A stretch of DNA of 64,000 nt from positions 13,385,001 through 13,449,000 of the forward strand of contig CM067550.1 in assembly GCA_034509755.1 (NCBI GenBank), written 5' to 3'. Position 1 is the stretch's first letter. Each line of letters starts with the position of its first letter. Below are positions 47,888-59,690 of this stretch, piece by piece. Both the position numbers and the translations under genes were made by a program. The stretch comes from Anisodus tanguticus (lineage: Eukaryota; Streptophyta; Magnoliopsida; Solanales; Solanaceae). The notes beneath the pieces were generated by a model. It was not told the DNA's origin and did no database searches. It saw nothing but the letters and a program-made list of their open reading frames with translations.

Positions 47888-49328
47888 TGTTGGAAATTAG
47901 CCTTTGGCGGGGAGATGCGTCCACCCATCTTTGATGAATTAAACACTAGTGTTTCGCATATTGGAGACCTTGTCTCTTCGCACATGCATGATCTACGAAG
48001 TGAGTAGATGACCGTAGGGCCAAGAATCGTCTAATTTCGTTGAGAAATGAAAGAGATATTGGTCCACGAAGTAAGGTGTTTGAGACATGGAAATGTGGTG
48101 TGGGACAAATCTACCACATCGGTGGGAATAGGAAGAATTGCTCTCTATATAAGTCTCTAATGTGGTAAAGGGTTTGGATCCCCAAGGGGTATCCCATGTG
48201 TTTAAAGGAGGGAAGACCTAGATGTGTTTGGGTTCAAGGCTAAGCCCACACGCGCGCCGCCGCCGCCCGCCCGTCCCGTCCGGTCTCGGGCTCGGGGTCA
48301 CGGGTCACGGGTCACGGGTCGTGGGCTGTGGGCCTTTCTGATATTATCTTTTTGGACCAGAGAACTCTGCTAGATGTACAGTTTGATCCCTGAAGTTTCA
48401 TATGTACAGTTTGGACCAGAATTCTTTTATATGTACGAGTTTGGTCCTCGAAGTTTCAATATTTACGTTTGGTCCCCAGAATTTCGGAGACTTTTTCTCG
48501 TAAATATTGGACTGCATTTTGGAGCATTAACCAGCCATTATTTGGCTGATTAATTCCTCCATTAACAGCCCATTACTTGGGCGGTGAGTAACCTCTTTCA
48601 ATGGCCTTAATAGCCATTACTTGGTCGTTTTAATGGCCTCCTTTAAGGGCCATTACAGCCTTGTTTGTGATGTTGGACAGCCCCTCCTCTTGCTATATAT
48701 TGAGCTTCACTTGGCTGAAAAAAAGGATTGAAGAAACTAGCAGAAACGAAAGCAAAACGGGCCGAAAATCGACAAAAACAAAGTCGAAAATCGCACTTTC
48801 TTGATCGAAAATCGACGAAAATCGGTGAGCAAACCCACGGATATACACAAGATATACACTACGAGACACACTATATACACAGAGACAAAAGAGAAGAGTA
48901 AAGAGAAACTCTTCCTTCCTATTCCATATCTTCAAGAAGTCGAGTCATATTTGTTTTCTTCGACAGGCTCAACCTATTGGCTTTGTAGTGTTGAGATTAA
49001 AGTGTTGTTTTATCTTGGGAGACTATTGCCCGCTAATGTAAAAGCATATATACGGGGCAATCTTGTCTTAAGGATAGAGGGCTATCCTCGACTCAACACA
49101 CAACGTTGTAACCTTCCAGATTTAGTTGTTTCTTGATTTCAGGATATCAAGATTCAAGACACAACATACTTGCGGCAGTTCTCAAAGTTGGCTTTGCCCT
49201 TGATCAAGATTCAAGACACAACGCACTTGCGGTAGTTTTGAAGTTTGACCATTTATTTATCCTTTCGAACATTTGTAATAGTTATTTACATCCCGTACTG
49301 CTTTATAAAGTACATAGAAATACCAACA
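47888..49328 (+). repeat. 5' LTR of the nested element
   Basis: 1441 bp. It contains a TATA-like CTCTATATAAG near 48142 and a second, CTATATATTG, near 48694. A GC-rich tract near 48250-48330 has repeated GGGTCAC units (three here against two in the 3' LTR). Confidence 0.93.
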
Positions 49329-50760
49329 ACTTAAGACAAGATTGTATAGTATTACTATTAGTGTTCGAAAGATGTCGGTCAAAAGTTGTGTGACCAAATC
49401 TGGATATGGCAATGGTTTTTTGGTAGAAGAGAGTGATGATGATGAACATGTTCATGGTGTCACCGCTACCAAGACTGGTGGGAACAAGCGCTCTCGAGAG
49501 CCTGAGGATGTCAACTGGGACAAGAGGAGAAGACTGAAGATGTACTTCTATCTTGGCAACAGAAGGCTTGTATCCGTCCCACAAAAGATCCGAATAATGG
49601 TAAGAAGGAACCGGACACTCGGTTTGATGAAGTGACCGGAGTGAGCCGAATCCGAAATCGGGATAAGTAGTTTTTCTTACTTGTCAAGAATAAAGATTAA
49701 ATGATGTCCGATTAAAAATGGATTAAAGTAAGGAGGAATATGAAAATAATTTATATTCCTTACGCTTTAACAAATCAGAAGTTTAATCTCATCTTCTTTT
49801 TCGTTTAAAGATTGGATTTTGTAAACGGCTTAAAAAGATCCGTTCTTTTAAGTGTAGTGATTAAAAGTGTGTAAAGTAGGTTCGCACATACGATGGAGAA
49901 AGATCCACTAAGCGTGCGAAAGCGTTACCACTCTTAAGTAAGCGCCAAGAATTATCGGGCACCAATCTTAACGTTAAAGACGTAGAACCCGTCATACTAT
50001 TTGCGAAGATCCTTCATAGGATGATATTGGACACTCGTCATACAAAGCCTCCGGCGATCGGAGTGGGCCAAAAATTCTTTTGATATGATGATATTGGACA
50101 CTCGGTCATATAAAGCCTCCGGGCGATCGGAGTGGGGCCGAATTCATTTCATAGGAAAAGTAAAGGACACCTAGTGTGGTGGGCCGGAATTTCCTGGTCT
50201 TAAATGATCCGAAGGCCTAAAGAAAGGCGGTGAAGAAATTGGACACTCGATCACCGCCAAAGCAACCGAGTGGGCGAGTATCGCGATCACATATGATCCG
50301 GTTACACCCTAACCACGGGCAAGAGGTTGTTCATGTGAAGCAACGCCACCTCTAAAGTAGAAGGGGTGGAGAGGTTGTCCTCAATAGGACTTCGTGGAAT
50401 GAGATCACTCTAAAATGAGGTGATACATGTCCCTAACTTGGTTTAAGGGACGCCATTTGTTGGTCAAGCTAGTTTGAGACTAGTCCAATAGGTCTATAAT
50501 AACTAAGAATGGTACAGTACGTCTGTAGCCAAATGAATGATATATTTGTAATCCGTGCATCTATGCCATCATAGATTAAGACACGTTAAATAGCAAGTCA
50601 TTCAAAAGCTAACGATGTTGAGATTGTTGCCTTCGTCGACATAAACCCTCAAAATAAATGTGAGGTAGATGAAGAGGCAAAATCACCTTTCCAAATTCCG
50701 TCAAGGGAATAGCGAAAGAAGCACCGCTCCTCTAGAACTTAGTCACACCTAATTGGGTGA
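49329..50760 (+). other. Interior 5' part of the nested element (gag region, degraded)
   Basis: There is no intact gag. An open stretch at 49372-49635 (starting MSVKSCVTKSGYGNG) has no domain I recognise. A tandem duplication of about 70-75 bp lies at about 50019-50150 (GATGATATTGGACACTCG then GCCTCCGG-CGATCGGAGTGGG, twice), and a related GGACACTCG phrase occurs again near 50240. Confidence 0.5.
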
Positions 50761-52420
50761 CTTGAAGTTTATACAAAATAGGGGGGGAGACAAGTACGTT
50801 GTGATCTTCATTGATGATGGTACAACGTATGGAATCTTTTGTTTTGTTGAAAAGCAAAGATGAAGTTGTTGAAGCAGATAAGCGCTACAAAGCAGAAGTT
50901 GAAAATCAACTAAGCTTACGGATTGAGAAATTCGTAGTGATAGAGGGGGAGAATGTGAAGCATCGTTCATTAAACGAATGTTCATTTCTCACCTCAGTCC
51001 AACGGTGTTAGCCAAAGTCGTACGCCCAATTTATGTGGGGTTGCTTGGTAAAAGTTGGATTACTGAAACAGGTCAAGTTGTACCTAAGACTGTAGATTGC
51101 ATATCCACTGGATCTGCAAATAACAGTAGTGTTGATCGCCTCTTGGTATCAAAGAATGCTGAATTCTTTGAAGATAGCTTTCCCTGAAAAAGGAAAAAGG
51201 AGTAATTGCTCAAGGTTAACAAGAACCCGCGAGGGCTCGATCGTCCGGAACCGGACGTTCCGTATCTACGGGACTCGAAAGTTGCCGGCTATCCGAACTT
51301 AATATTCCAGATCCGCAGAACTCAGAATTCTAGAGGTTGAACCGAGAAGGAGCAAAGAGGGGACGAAGACTCGTTCCATACCTTCCACTTGTATGGTTGA
51401 GAACGAACCATGGACAATTAACAAATAAGTGTTATCTCCAAAAGCGCCGCTTTGGAAAGAAGCTAAAGAGCAAAATATATTCCATCATATAGAACCATAC
51501 TTGTGTAATGGTTGATCTTCCTCCGGGAAAAGAACCTTTGGGTTGTAAAATGTGCTCCCCGTGAGTAGCTTCACATCCAGGGCCATTGTAGTCTTACGTG
51601 GCATGGATGTTGAAATGTACCTTCCCAACCGGAGAGTTGGAAGAAGAGAATCGAGTTGATTTGTCGAACTGTTGGGCTTCTTCCCGAACTTTCATTTTGG
51701 TCCTTGAAATGTTTACATTTTGGTCCCGAAAGTTTCGATAAAACAGTAAAACAATGAATCGACCACGAAACATTGACTCGAAATTAGAAAGCCAACAAGT
51801 TGGAGAATCAACAGTCGAAAGTAAAAGTCATATTGAAACAAAGTCTCGATATGAAAGATATGGGTATCACAGATGACATATTAGGAATTGGATTTCTAAG
51901 ACATCTAACAGATCGGTCGATAGTTGACGATCTCGTTGAAGCCACCAATGGATATGAATCATAGAACGATTGGAATCATGGTGCACCCATTATCAAGGAG
52001 CGATATGCACAAAGTCATGTGTAGTTCAATGTATTGTACACACTACAACCGACCTGGTATCGTCCTACAAACAGATCGTTGAACTAAGGTTCACCGATGA
52101 TCATAATACATGATCAATAGAAGGCGTTAAGTCGATATGACGATATCCGAATTATTCGCTTATCTACGGATTATAGTATTCGGATGTCCAGCGGTTCGGG
52201 AGAACACGGTGATGCAAAATGGACATCGATCCGAAGAACACCAAAGCCACAAGCAAATGTGTATGGTGGATCTTGGAAAATCCTCTAAGCAAACTTGCAT
52301 CGGCCGATTCATGATGGAATCGGAGTTTATCGCTTTATACAAAGCATGAAAGAAGTTGAGTAACTTCACGGCTCCTTAGAGGACGTCCCTTATTGGGAGA
52401 TACCCGTGCCTTCAAAGAAG
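50761..52420 (+). pseudogene. Copia integrase, RT and RNase H relics in the nested element
   Basis: Pieces in order, across frames, are: an integrase start like GGDKYVVIFIDD (about 50785-50820); ESFVLLKSKDEVVEA and KRYKAEVENQL (about 50830-50915); an RT start like LPPGKEPLGCKM (about 51518-51552); an RT motif like MKDMGITDDILGIGF (about 51853-51897); and RNase H with SSKQTCI and MESEFIALYKA (about 52275-52349). The spacing is far shorter than in a full Copia pol, so segments are deleted. Confidence 0.75.
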
Positions 52421-53263
52421 CAGGTTATACACTATGGCTAGCCGGTCGGCTTCGGGAAGGACACGGATGACGGCGTCCGGACATATCTTTCAGGATCTCG
52501 TCGGAGACATAAGACCGTATGGCGGTTGATCATCACGGGTGTCACATCCTTGTTTACTAACTAAGGGACTACCCGGAGATCAAGTGTTTCACTGTCTAGG
52601 GGAATTGGCTTAAAACCCAAACAATACGAACCTTTGCGGTGGAAACCCAACCATACTGATTGGAGATCCCAAGAATTTGGTTCAATGGGAAAACTAAGCG
52701 GCAAAAGGTTCAGTTGAGCGCTTCGGTGGAAGCAAGAAGCACTTCGGATGATGATTTCTGTACGGAAACATGAATCCAAAGCTGTTCCCGCGATAGACAT
52801 TAAAGTCTTCGCTCGCATGGTGGGTAAAGGTTAAGCTTCCAAACTTTTTAAAAGATCCTCAAACGGTTGAGGTTAAGGTTGTGGAACTTTTAATGATTCC
52901 TAACACTTGTGAAGTGGGGTATAGCAGGATACCTTGTAGGAGATCACCTATTTAAGTGCGAGGATGGCCGACTCAAATGAACGCACTTAAGAATCCAAGT
53001 GTGTCCATGGCCACAACGGACGAAACGTAAGAAGGAAAATGAATAAGAAGAGTTATTGTGTTGATATCGTTGTCTTGGCTTACACTAAACACTGACGGTT
53101 CAAGACATCACGTTCACCGCGCAGTAAGTAAGTCCGATGGTATTCAACTAGGGAAGGTTCAAAGCGTAAGCTACCTCTCCTGATGCAATATCTTTTCGCT
53201 GAAAGATTGCTGAAATGTAGGCACCTTGTGCGTGCGCCACAATCTCTCTTTCATAGAGGGGAT

Positions 53264-54711
53264 TGTTGGAAATTAGCCTTTGGCGGGGAGATGCGTCCAC
53301 CCATCTTTGATGAATTAAACACTAGTGTTTCGCATATTGGAGACCTTGTCTCTTCGCACATGCATGATCTACGAAGTGAGTAGATGACCGTAGGGCCAAG
53401 AATCGTCTAATTTCGTTGAGAAATGAAAGAGATATTGGTCCACGAAGTAAGGTGTTTGAGACATGGAAATGTGGTGTGGGACAAATCTACCACATCGGTG
53501 GGAATAGGAAGAATTGCTCTCTATATAAGTCTCTAATGTGGTAAAGGGTTTGGATCCCCAAGGGGTATCCCATGTGTTTAAAGGAGGGAAGACCTAGATG
53601 TGTTTGGGTTCAAGGCTAAGCCCACACGCGCGCGCGCCGCCGCCCGCCCGTCCCGTCCGGTCGGGCTCGGGCTCGGGGTCACGGGTCACGGGTCGTGGGG
53701 CCGTGGGCCTTTCGATATTATCTTTTTGGACCGAGAACTCGCTAGATGTACGTTTGATCCCCGAAGTTTCATATGTACAGTTTGGACCGAGAATTCTTTT
53801 ATATGTACAAGTTTGGTCCTCGAAGTTTCAATATTTACAGTTTGGTCCCCGAATTTTCGGAGACTTTTTCTCGTAAATATTGGACTGCATTTTGGAGCAT
53901 TAACCAGCCATTATTTGGCTGATTAATTCCTCCATTAACAGCCCATTACTTGGGCAAAGTGAGTAACCTCTTTCAATGGCCTTAATAGCCATTACTTGGG
54001 TCGTTTTAATGGCCTCCTTTAAGGGCCATTACAGCCTTGTTTGTGACTGTTGGACAGCCCCTCCTCTTGCTATATATTGAGCTTCACTTGGCTGAAAAAA
54101 AGGATTGAAGAAACTAGCAGAAACGAGCAAAGCAAAACAGCCTGAAAATCGACAAAAACAAAGTGAAAAACCGCACTTTCTTGATCGAAAATCGAGACGA
54201 AAATCGGTGAGCAAACCCACGATATACACAAGATATACACTACAGAGACACACTATATACACAGAGACAAAAGAGAAGAGTAAAGAGAAACTCTTCCTTC
54301 CTATTCCATATCTTCAAACAAGTCGAGTCATATTTGTTTTCTTCGACGAGCTCAACCTATTGGCTTTGTAGTGTTGAGATTAAAGTGTTGTTTTATCTTG
54401 GGAGACTATTGCCCGCTAATGTAAAAGCATATATACGGGGCAATCTTGTCTTAAGGATAGAGGGCTATCCTCGACTCAACACACAACGTTGTAACCTTCC
54501 GTATTTAGTTGTTTCTTGATTTCGGGATATCAAGATTCAAGACACAACATACTTGCGGCAGTTCTCAAAGTTGGCTTTGCCCTTGATCAAGATTCAAGAC
54601 ACAACGCACTTGCGGTAGTTTTGAAGTTTGACCATTTATTTATCCTTTCGAACATTTGTAATAGTTATTTACATCCCGTACTGCTTTATAAAGTACATAG
54701 AAATACCAACA
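53264..54711 (+). repeat. 3' LTR of the nested element
   Basis: 1448 bp, nearly the same as the 5' LTR but with many 1-2-base differences, mostly CAG or CTG in one copy against CG in the other. It is preceded by the polypurine tract and followed by the TSD AGAAT. Confidence 0.93.
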
Positions 54712-54716
54712 AGAAT

Positions 54717-55353
54717 ATCATCGCCTACTTGCTTGCTTAAGTCCATATAAGGACTTGGTGTAATTTGCAGGCCAAACCTGGTTTGTCAACCACTAAACCT
54801 GGTGGAATTTGCATGTAGACCTCCTCATATAAATCTCCATGAAGGAGGGCATTATTCACATCTAATTGGAAAATGTCCCACCTTTCTTAACAGCAATACT
54901 AACAAGAGTCCTAACAGTTATCATTTAGACAACTGGAGAAAATGTCTCAGTATAATCCACACCAGCCTGTTGAGTGTACCCCTTTACAACTAATCTTGCC
55001 TTATACCTTTTCACACTATCATCAGCCTTGTGTTTAATTTTATACACTCACCTACACCCTATAGTCTTTTTATCAGAAGGAAGGGGAACTAAATCCCATG
55101 TGCGATTAGCATAAAGAGCCTCAAACTCTAGATTCATTGCAGCTTGCCAAGTAGGAATTGTTGTAGCTTCAACATAGGAGCTAGGTTCACAATCAATTAA
55201 AATAGACTTGACCAAATGTTGACTATCAGGTGCTAGGGCACTCAAAGATATAGGTGAAGAAAAAGACAGAATAATTAAAAGAAATGGAATATGTACTATC
55301 AGTACTGGTGGATGCAGAGTTATAGGGTGAGCAAGCATGCAAGTTGTATTCAT
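54717..55353 (-). pseudogene. N-terminal RT of the outer split Copia element
   Basis: The minus strand encodes TWQAAMNLEFEALYANRTWDL (near 55180), then LVPLPSDKKTIGCR and a region with KRYKARLVV and YTQQAGVDYTETFSPVV-like sequence, interrupted by stops. It is continuous in meaning with 47887 downwards, once the 6.8-kb nested element is discounted. Confidence 0.8.
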
Positions 55354-55549
55354 AGTCTTTTAGGTAGGTAGGTAACTTATCAAAACAACGCAACCAGTAC
55401 AAGGATAATCTTAGATACACACACAAAATATGATTAAGCATACCTTATACAGCACCCACAAGCTTCACTCTAAATCTTCCATAGACCACCATCAGATTTG
55501 CTTACATTACCACACCATATAGATGTTTCTTAGGAGTTATAAGATCTTC

Positions 55550-55990
55550 AAGGATGAGTTTGAGTTTATACACTTTGATGTTGCCTTTAGACCTTAATGA
55601 TGTGTTAAAAGAGTCTAAGATAAGCTCAAGGACAGGTCTAGGTCAAAAAATAACCAAAAATGACGCCTCCGCCGAATTTATAACATCTTACCGCCTAGCA
55701 TATACGACACCATATGCGGCGCATATGGTCATATGCAGTCGCATATGGGGCCACATATGCTCCTAAAATTCCCAAAAAAAATTCTTTCTCTTCCGCGATG
55801 CGGGTCTCATTCGTGATGCAAAATACTTAGCGGATCGTCCAATCTTTGTCAAACTTCGTCGAGGAATGGTTCCTTCAATCCCGATAACCTCCAACCTTGT
55901 GTATATCTTTTTAAAGTCCATCTAAGCCATAAATGACCTTCAAAAAGAATCTCGAGTCGCTGAAACTCACATTGGCTAACTACACTCTCA
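55550..55990. repeat. Foreign segment with CATATG palindromes inside a Copia pol gene
   Basis: Between the integrase and RT remnants lies sequence unlike Copia coding DNA. It has a foldback CCATATGC-GGC-GCATATGG at 55710-55728 and a second CATATGC-AGTC-GCATATG just after it. The surrounding GC-richer text (CTTCCGCGATGCGGGTCTC, TCGTCGAGGAATGG) suggests a fragment of another repeat, perhaps an LTR or satellite. Boundaries and TSD were not determined. Confidence 0.5.
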
Positions 55991-56099
55991 TTTGCACAGA
56001 AAACTTCGGGATATAACATGAGGGTAATCTATTGATAAGGTATGTAGAGGTGAGAAAACACCCCTCCCCACAAACATAATTTGGACTGATAGAATAGGG

Positions 56100-56660
56100 C
56101 CCTGACAGTTTCAAGGAGATACATATGTTTTCTTTCTACCACACCATTCTGTTGAGGTGTGTATGGGCAAGTCTTTGATGTACTATGCCTTTTGTTTGAA
56201 AATAAGAAGTGGGTTTAGCACTGGTAAATTCCAGGCCATTATCAGTTATGATTGTTTTTATATGGACACCAAACTGATTTTCTACCATAGTCACAAAGGC
56301 TTTAATAATGTGGAGAGAATTATTTTTACAGCTAAGAAGGTGAGTCCATATACACCTACTATAATCATTCACTAAAGTGATGAAATACTTGCATTTATCA
56401 TGAGTGACAACATGGTAAGGGCCCAAAGGTCAATGTGCAGAATTTCAAAAGGTTTAGTAATGTTGGTGGTTCTATGAGGGAAAGGCATTCTTTTTTGTCT
56501 GGTCATAGGATAGACTGGACAAAAGAAGGGTTGTTTAGTGGCAAAAACAACTGGAATGGATGGGATATTCCTCATTTTAACAAAAGGCACATGGCCTAAT
56601 CTACGATTCCACAAAATATATATATTAGTTTTAATTGGCAGAGATGTATTATTCACACAA
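56100..56660 (-). pseudogene. Integrase of the outer split Copia element
   Basis: The minus strand encodes the integrase finger (NRRLGHVPFVKMRNI), the phrase FEILHIDLWAL carrying the first catalytic Asp, YFITLVNDYSRCIWTHLL, and the second catalytic Asp within IITDNGLEFTS. The frame shifts near 56420. The region is interrupted downstream by the foreign segment at 55550-55990. Confidence 0.85.
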
Positions 56661-57036
56661 AATTCCCTTTTATTAGATAATTCAGAAATATGTACATCAG
56701 ACTGTAAACAAGATGGAACAACATTATCTATAACAGACTTCAGACAAGATGAAACAATAGTCCTATCACTAGGAAGACACTTAGAGTAGTAGAAATAAGG
56801 GAATTTGACTCATTACAATTATTAGATGAAACAGACTCTCTAGACAAAGAAACAGACTCTTTACATAAAGGGACAATAGCTTTTGACACACTAGCAACAC
56901 CAGGTTTATGATGACTTGAATCTGAGAAGTGGAGGTACAAGCTCTGCCCTTGGTGGTACCAATCTCCAATGGCCTCTTCTGTGAAGGGCCCTATAGGAGA
57001 ATAAATTAAATTGCACTGTCAACGAGTGTATAGAAA

Positions 57037-58570
57037 TTAGATTAAACTTAAAACTGGGAATGTACAAAACTTATTTAGAACAAACTTAGAACTGAGAACA
57101 ACATCACCAATCAATGTCACTTTGACCTTGTATCCATTTAGCAGTGAAACTAAGAAAGGATAAATTAGTGTTCTGGTATTGGTTAAAAATTTTCTATTAT
57201 GGGTCATATGGTTGGTAGCTCCAGAGTAAAGGATCCAAATAGTTGTATCCGCATTTGATTTTGTCAATTCACTAGAATGCTTGACCTTGCATCTAATAAG
57301 AGAGGCAAAGCAAGCAACAATATCTGCAAAGTTCAGTGCTCCTCCAGTCATGTTTGTATTTCCTGATTTTGGTGCATTGCCAAGCTGTAAATTCTCCGGT
57401 ATGTTGAGTAGTTGAGTGTATTGTTCCTTAGATAGGTGATGTGTCAATCTACCTTGCTCGTTTGAACCACATCTATCATCAACAATGTTCACATTATCAC
57501 GATATACATTTGCTCCTACTTTCTTTCCTTTACCATTTTTGTTGTTGTTATATCTAGGAGCTGGTTGAAAACCCTGTGGATACCCATGAAGTTTGTAGCA
57601 CTTATCCTCTGTATGTCCAGTTCTTTTGCAGTAATAATAAAACAACCTAGATCTGTTAGGATTATAATTGTTCCCTCTATAACCACCACACACACTTTGA
57701 TCATAATTGGTTCTAAAATCTCCAGCATTGGATGAGCTTTGGTTTTGATTCTAATAGTAAGATCTTTTGGAGTTGCTGCTACTAGCCCCATTGAATTGAA
57801 GGATGCATAGTTTCCTTTCAAATTACCACTACCAGCTCAACTCACATTCATGGATGCAGAATCGATGAATAATTTATTGTTAGGTCTTACTTCTCTTTGT
57901 TTCTCCTTTTGGATGAGGATAGAAAAAGGCTTATGCAATAGTAGGTAGGGGATTCATCATCAATATACTCCCTCTCACCACAGTATAAACCTCATTAAGT
58001 CCCATTAGAAAAAGGATTAACCTTCGATCTTATTGTCTTTTGCATAATTGCCATCGCTCCACAAGTGTACACACATAAGCACTGTGCATTCAGAGTGATG
58101 AGCCCTCCCATAGCTTCTTCATACTTGTGTAGTATCCAGTGACATCCATGGTTCCTTGACTTAGATCATTGATTTCCTTCTGCAACTGATACAGTTTTGC
58201 ACTGTTCGTCTAATCGTATCCGTCTTCCAGTTCTTGCCATAACTCCTTGGCAGCATTCACATATTGTAAACTATCTCGTAGTTCCAAAGAAAGTGAATTA
58301 AAAATCCATGAAGTGACCATGTCATCACAACGCAACCACTGATCGTATGTGGCAGCTCATTCATCTGGCTTCTTACACTTGCCAGTGATAAAACCTACTT
58401 TATTCTTTATTGACAACGCCTTAAGTACACTGCGTCTCCAGGACCTATATCTGGTACCGTCAAACACCACCGTCACTAGTGAGATATTGGCACTCTCGGA
58501 AGGATACATGTATAAGGGATTAGTCGAATAAACACCTTGATTCTCTGAATTTCCTTTGTTTTCAGTTATT
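57037..58570 (-). pseudogene. Gag and protease of the outer split Copia element
   Basis: Gag phrases run from about 58560: NPLYMYPSESANISLV, then YRSWRRSVLKALSIKNKVGF. The zinc knuckle near 57640 reads YYYCKRTGHTEDKCYKLHGYP, so its first Cys is Tyr. The protease reads YSGATNHMTHN near 57230, so the catalytic Asp of DSGA is Tyr. Stops and frameshifts occur throughout. Confidence 0.8.
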
Positions 58571-58875
58571 TCTTCAAGAATTTGAAAGTTATCGGAAAGT
58601 TAGGTTTCGATTTAAAAAGGGGGGAAATAATTATTTTTTTAAGAATTTGAGAAATCAGGGCTAATTTCAGTAACAATCGATTGAGAAGAACAATCAATAA
58701 GAAGGAACAATTAACAATTGTGACAAAACTCAACAGAGAATTGTAGAAAATCAAAGAGAAGATAATGCAATCGAATAACCTCAATATCGCAAGTTACTAA
58801 TACCTTCAATAGAAAACAAGAATGGAGAAATGAGCTAAAATCAGACCGATAAATGTGTCCAATGATCTGATACCA

Positions 58876-59155
58876 CGACAAAATACCAATCTAAAAACAG
58901 TGAATGAAAGCTTGATAGTAACAATAATGGCGGAATCGATAAGAGATAAAAAAAGAGTATGTGTTCCCAAATTGGGAAGTTTCCACTTTCCACTAATTGA
59001 AAAGAGTCATACACCCGATCATGGATACACAATTGGCACCAGCTGATCCAAAAATATCCTAACAACTTAACTAACTAATAACAAACTAACCGACTTACAA
59101 AGATGACCCTCTAGCTAAGAATTGATATAGTTGCTAAAATATAAATACAGAGTTT
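58876..59155 (-). repeat. 5' LTR of the outer split Copia element
   Basis: It lies next to the primer-site complement CTGATACCA (about 58867-58875) and shares most of its sequence with 46585-46860. The outer boundary is approximate. Confidence 0.75.
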
Positions 59156-59690
59156 ATGGTTAGTTGTGTAAGTGTTACAATCTCAATAGATATCACCAGT
59201 AGTATGATTTATTGATTGAGGACTTTGATTAATATAAAATGTCGAATCCAGATCCTCTCCAGTGATGATCTCCTCCGTTTCGTCCAGTGTACTTTTAATT
59301 GTGCAACACGTATCCAATGAAAAATTCAATGATTCAGATTAATTGGTTAAAAAATTTATTCTAACCATAGTAAGTCTTCCTCTTGTGCAATCTCTGCTAA
59401 TTAACTTTTTAAGTAGGCGTTTGGCCATAGAAATCAAAAACAATTTCACTTTTTTTTTGAATTTTTGGAGTTGGAGTTTTATTTAGCCATAGTTTTTTCA
59501 ATAATGTTTGACTGTAGGAATATACTTTTTCAATAAATATGAAATATGATTTATACCCCCAATTTTTGAAAACTAACAAAATCATTCAAATCAATTAATA
59601 AACATAACGAGTGCGTAAACACCGCTCATCAATTATTTTCTATTACATTAAGCATGATTTATATAGGTTTTCTTTAACGAGTGCGTAATC
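59156..59690. other. Spacer with a MITE-like segment
   Basis: The part from about 59412 (GTAGGCGTTTGGCCATAG, then TTTTGAATTTTTGGAGTTGG) matches a widespread Solanaceae MITE type as I remember it. No TSD was found and no gene is apparent. Confidence 0.4.

Larger units (their letters stand above)
47888..54711 (+). mobile_element. Nested Copia-type LTR retrotransposon (6824 bp), TSD AGAAT
   Basis: It is bounded by AGAAT at 47883-47887 and 54712-54716. LTRs are 47888-49328 (1441 bp) and 53264-54711 (1448 bp), both starting TGTTGGAAATTAG and ending ATACCAACA. A purine tract (AGAGGGGA, about 53255-53262) precedes the 3' LTR, so the element is in plus orientation, opposite to its host. The 3.9-kb interior has Copia integrase, RT and RNase H relics but no long frame, and is shorter than needed for a complete gag-pol. 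The sequence after the 5' LTR does not look like the usual tRNA-iMet site. Confidence 0.93.
46585..59155 (-). mobile_element. Copia retrotransposon split by a nested LTR element
   Basis: The outer element has LTRs at about 46585-46860 and 58876-59155. They share AGTGAAT-AAAGCTTGA-AGTAAC, then CCAAATTGGGAAGTT, GCACCAGCTGATCC and AAAATATCCTAA. On the minus strand, the primer site TGGTATCAGATC (complement of about 58864-58875) follows the 5' LTR. Next come gag, protease, integrase and RT. The RT is interrupted at 54712/47887 by a 6.8-kb insertion with TSD AGAAT and then resumes (KLTYALYSRGYKHS, catalytic YVDD) into RNase H. All domains carry stops or frameshifts. A clear TSD for the outer element was not found. 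Confidence 0.88.

Noticed and set aside
53598..53926. Overlapping open frames in a GC-rich stretch
   Set aside because: They lie within the 3' LTR of the nested element. The apparent Arg/Pro-rich product comes from the CGCGCC/CCCGCCCG tract.
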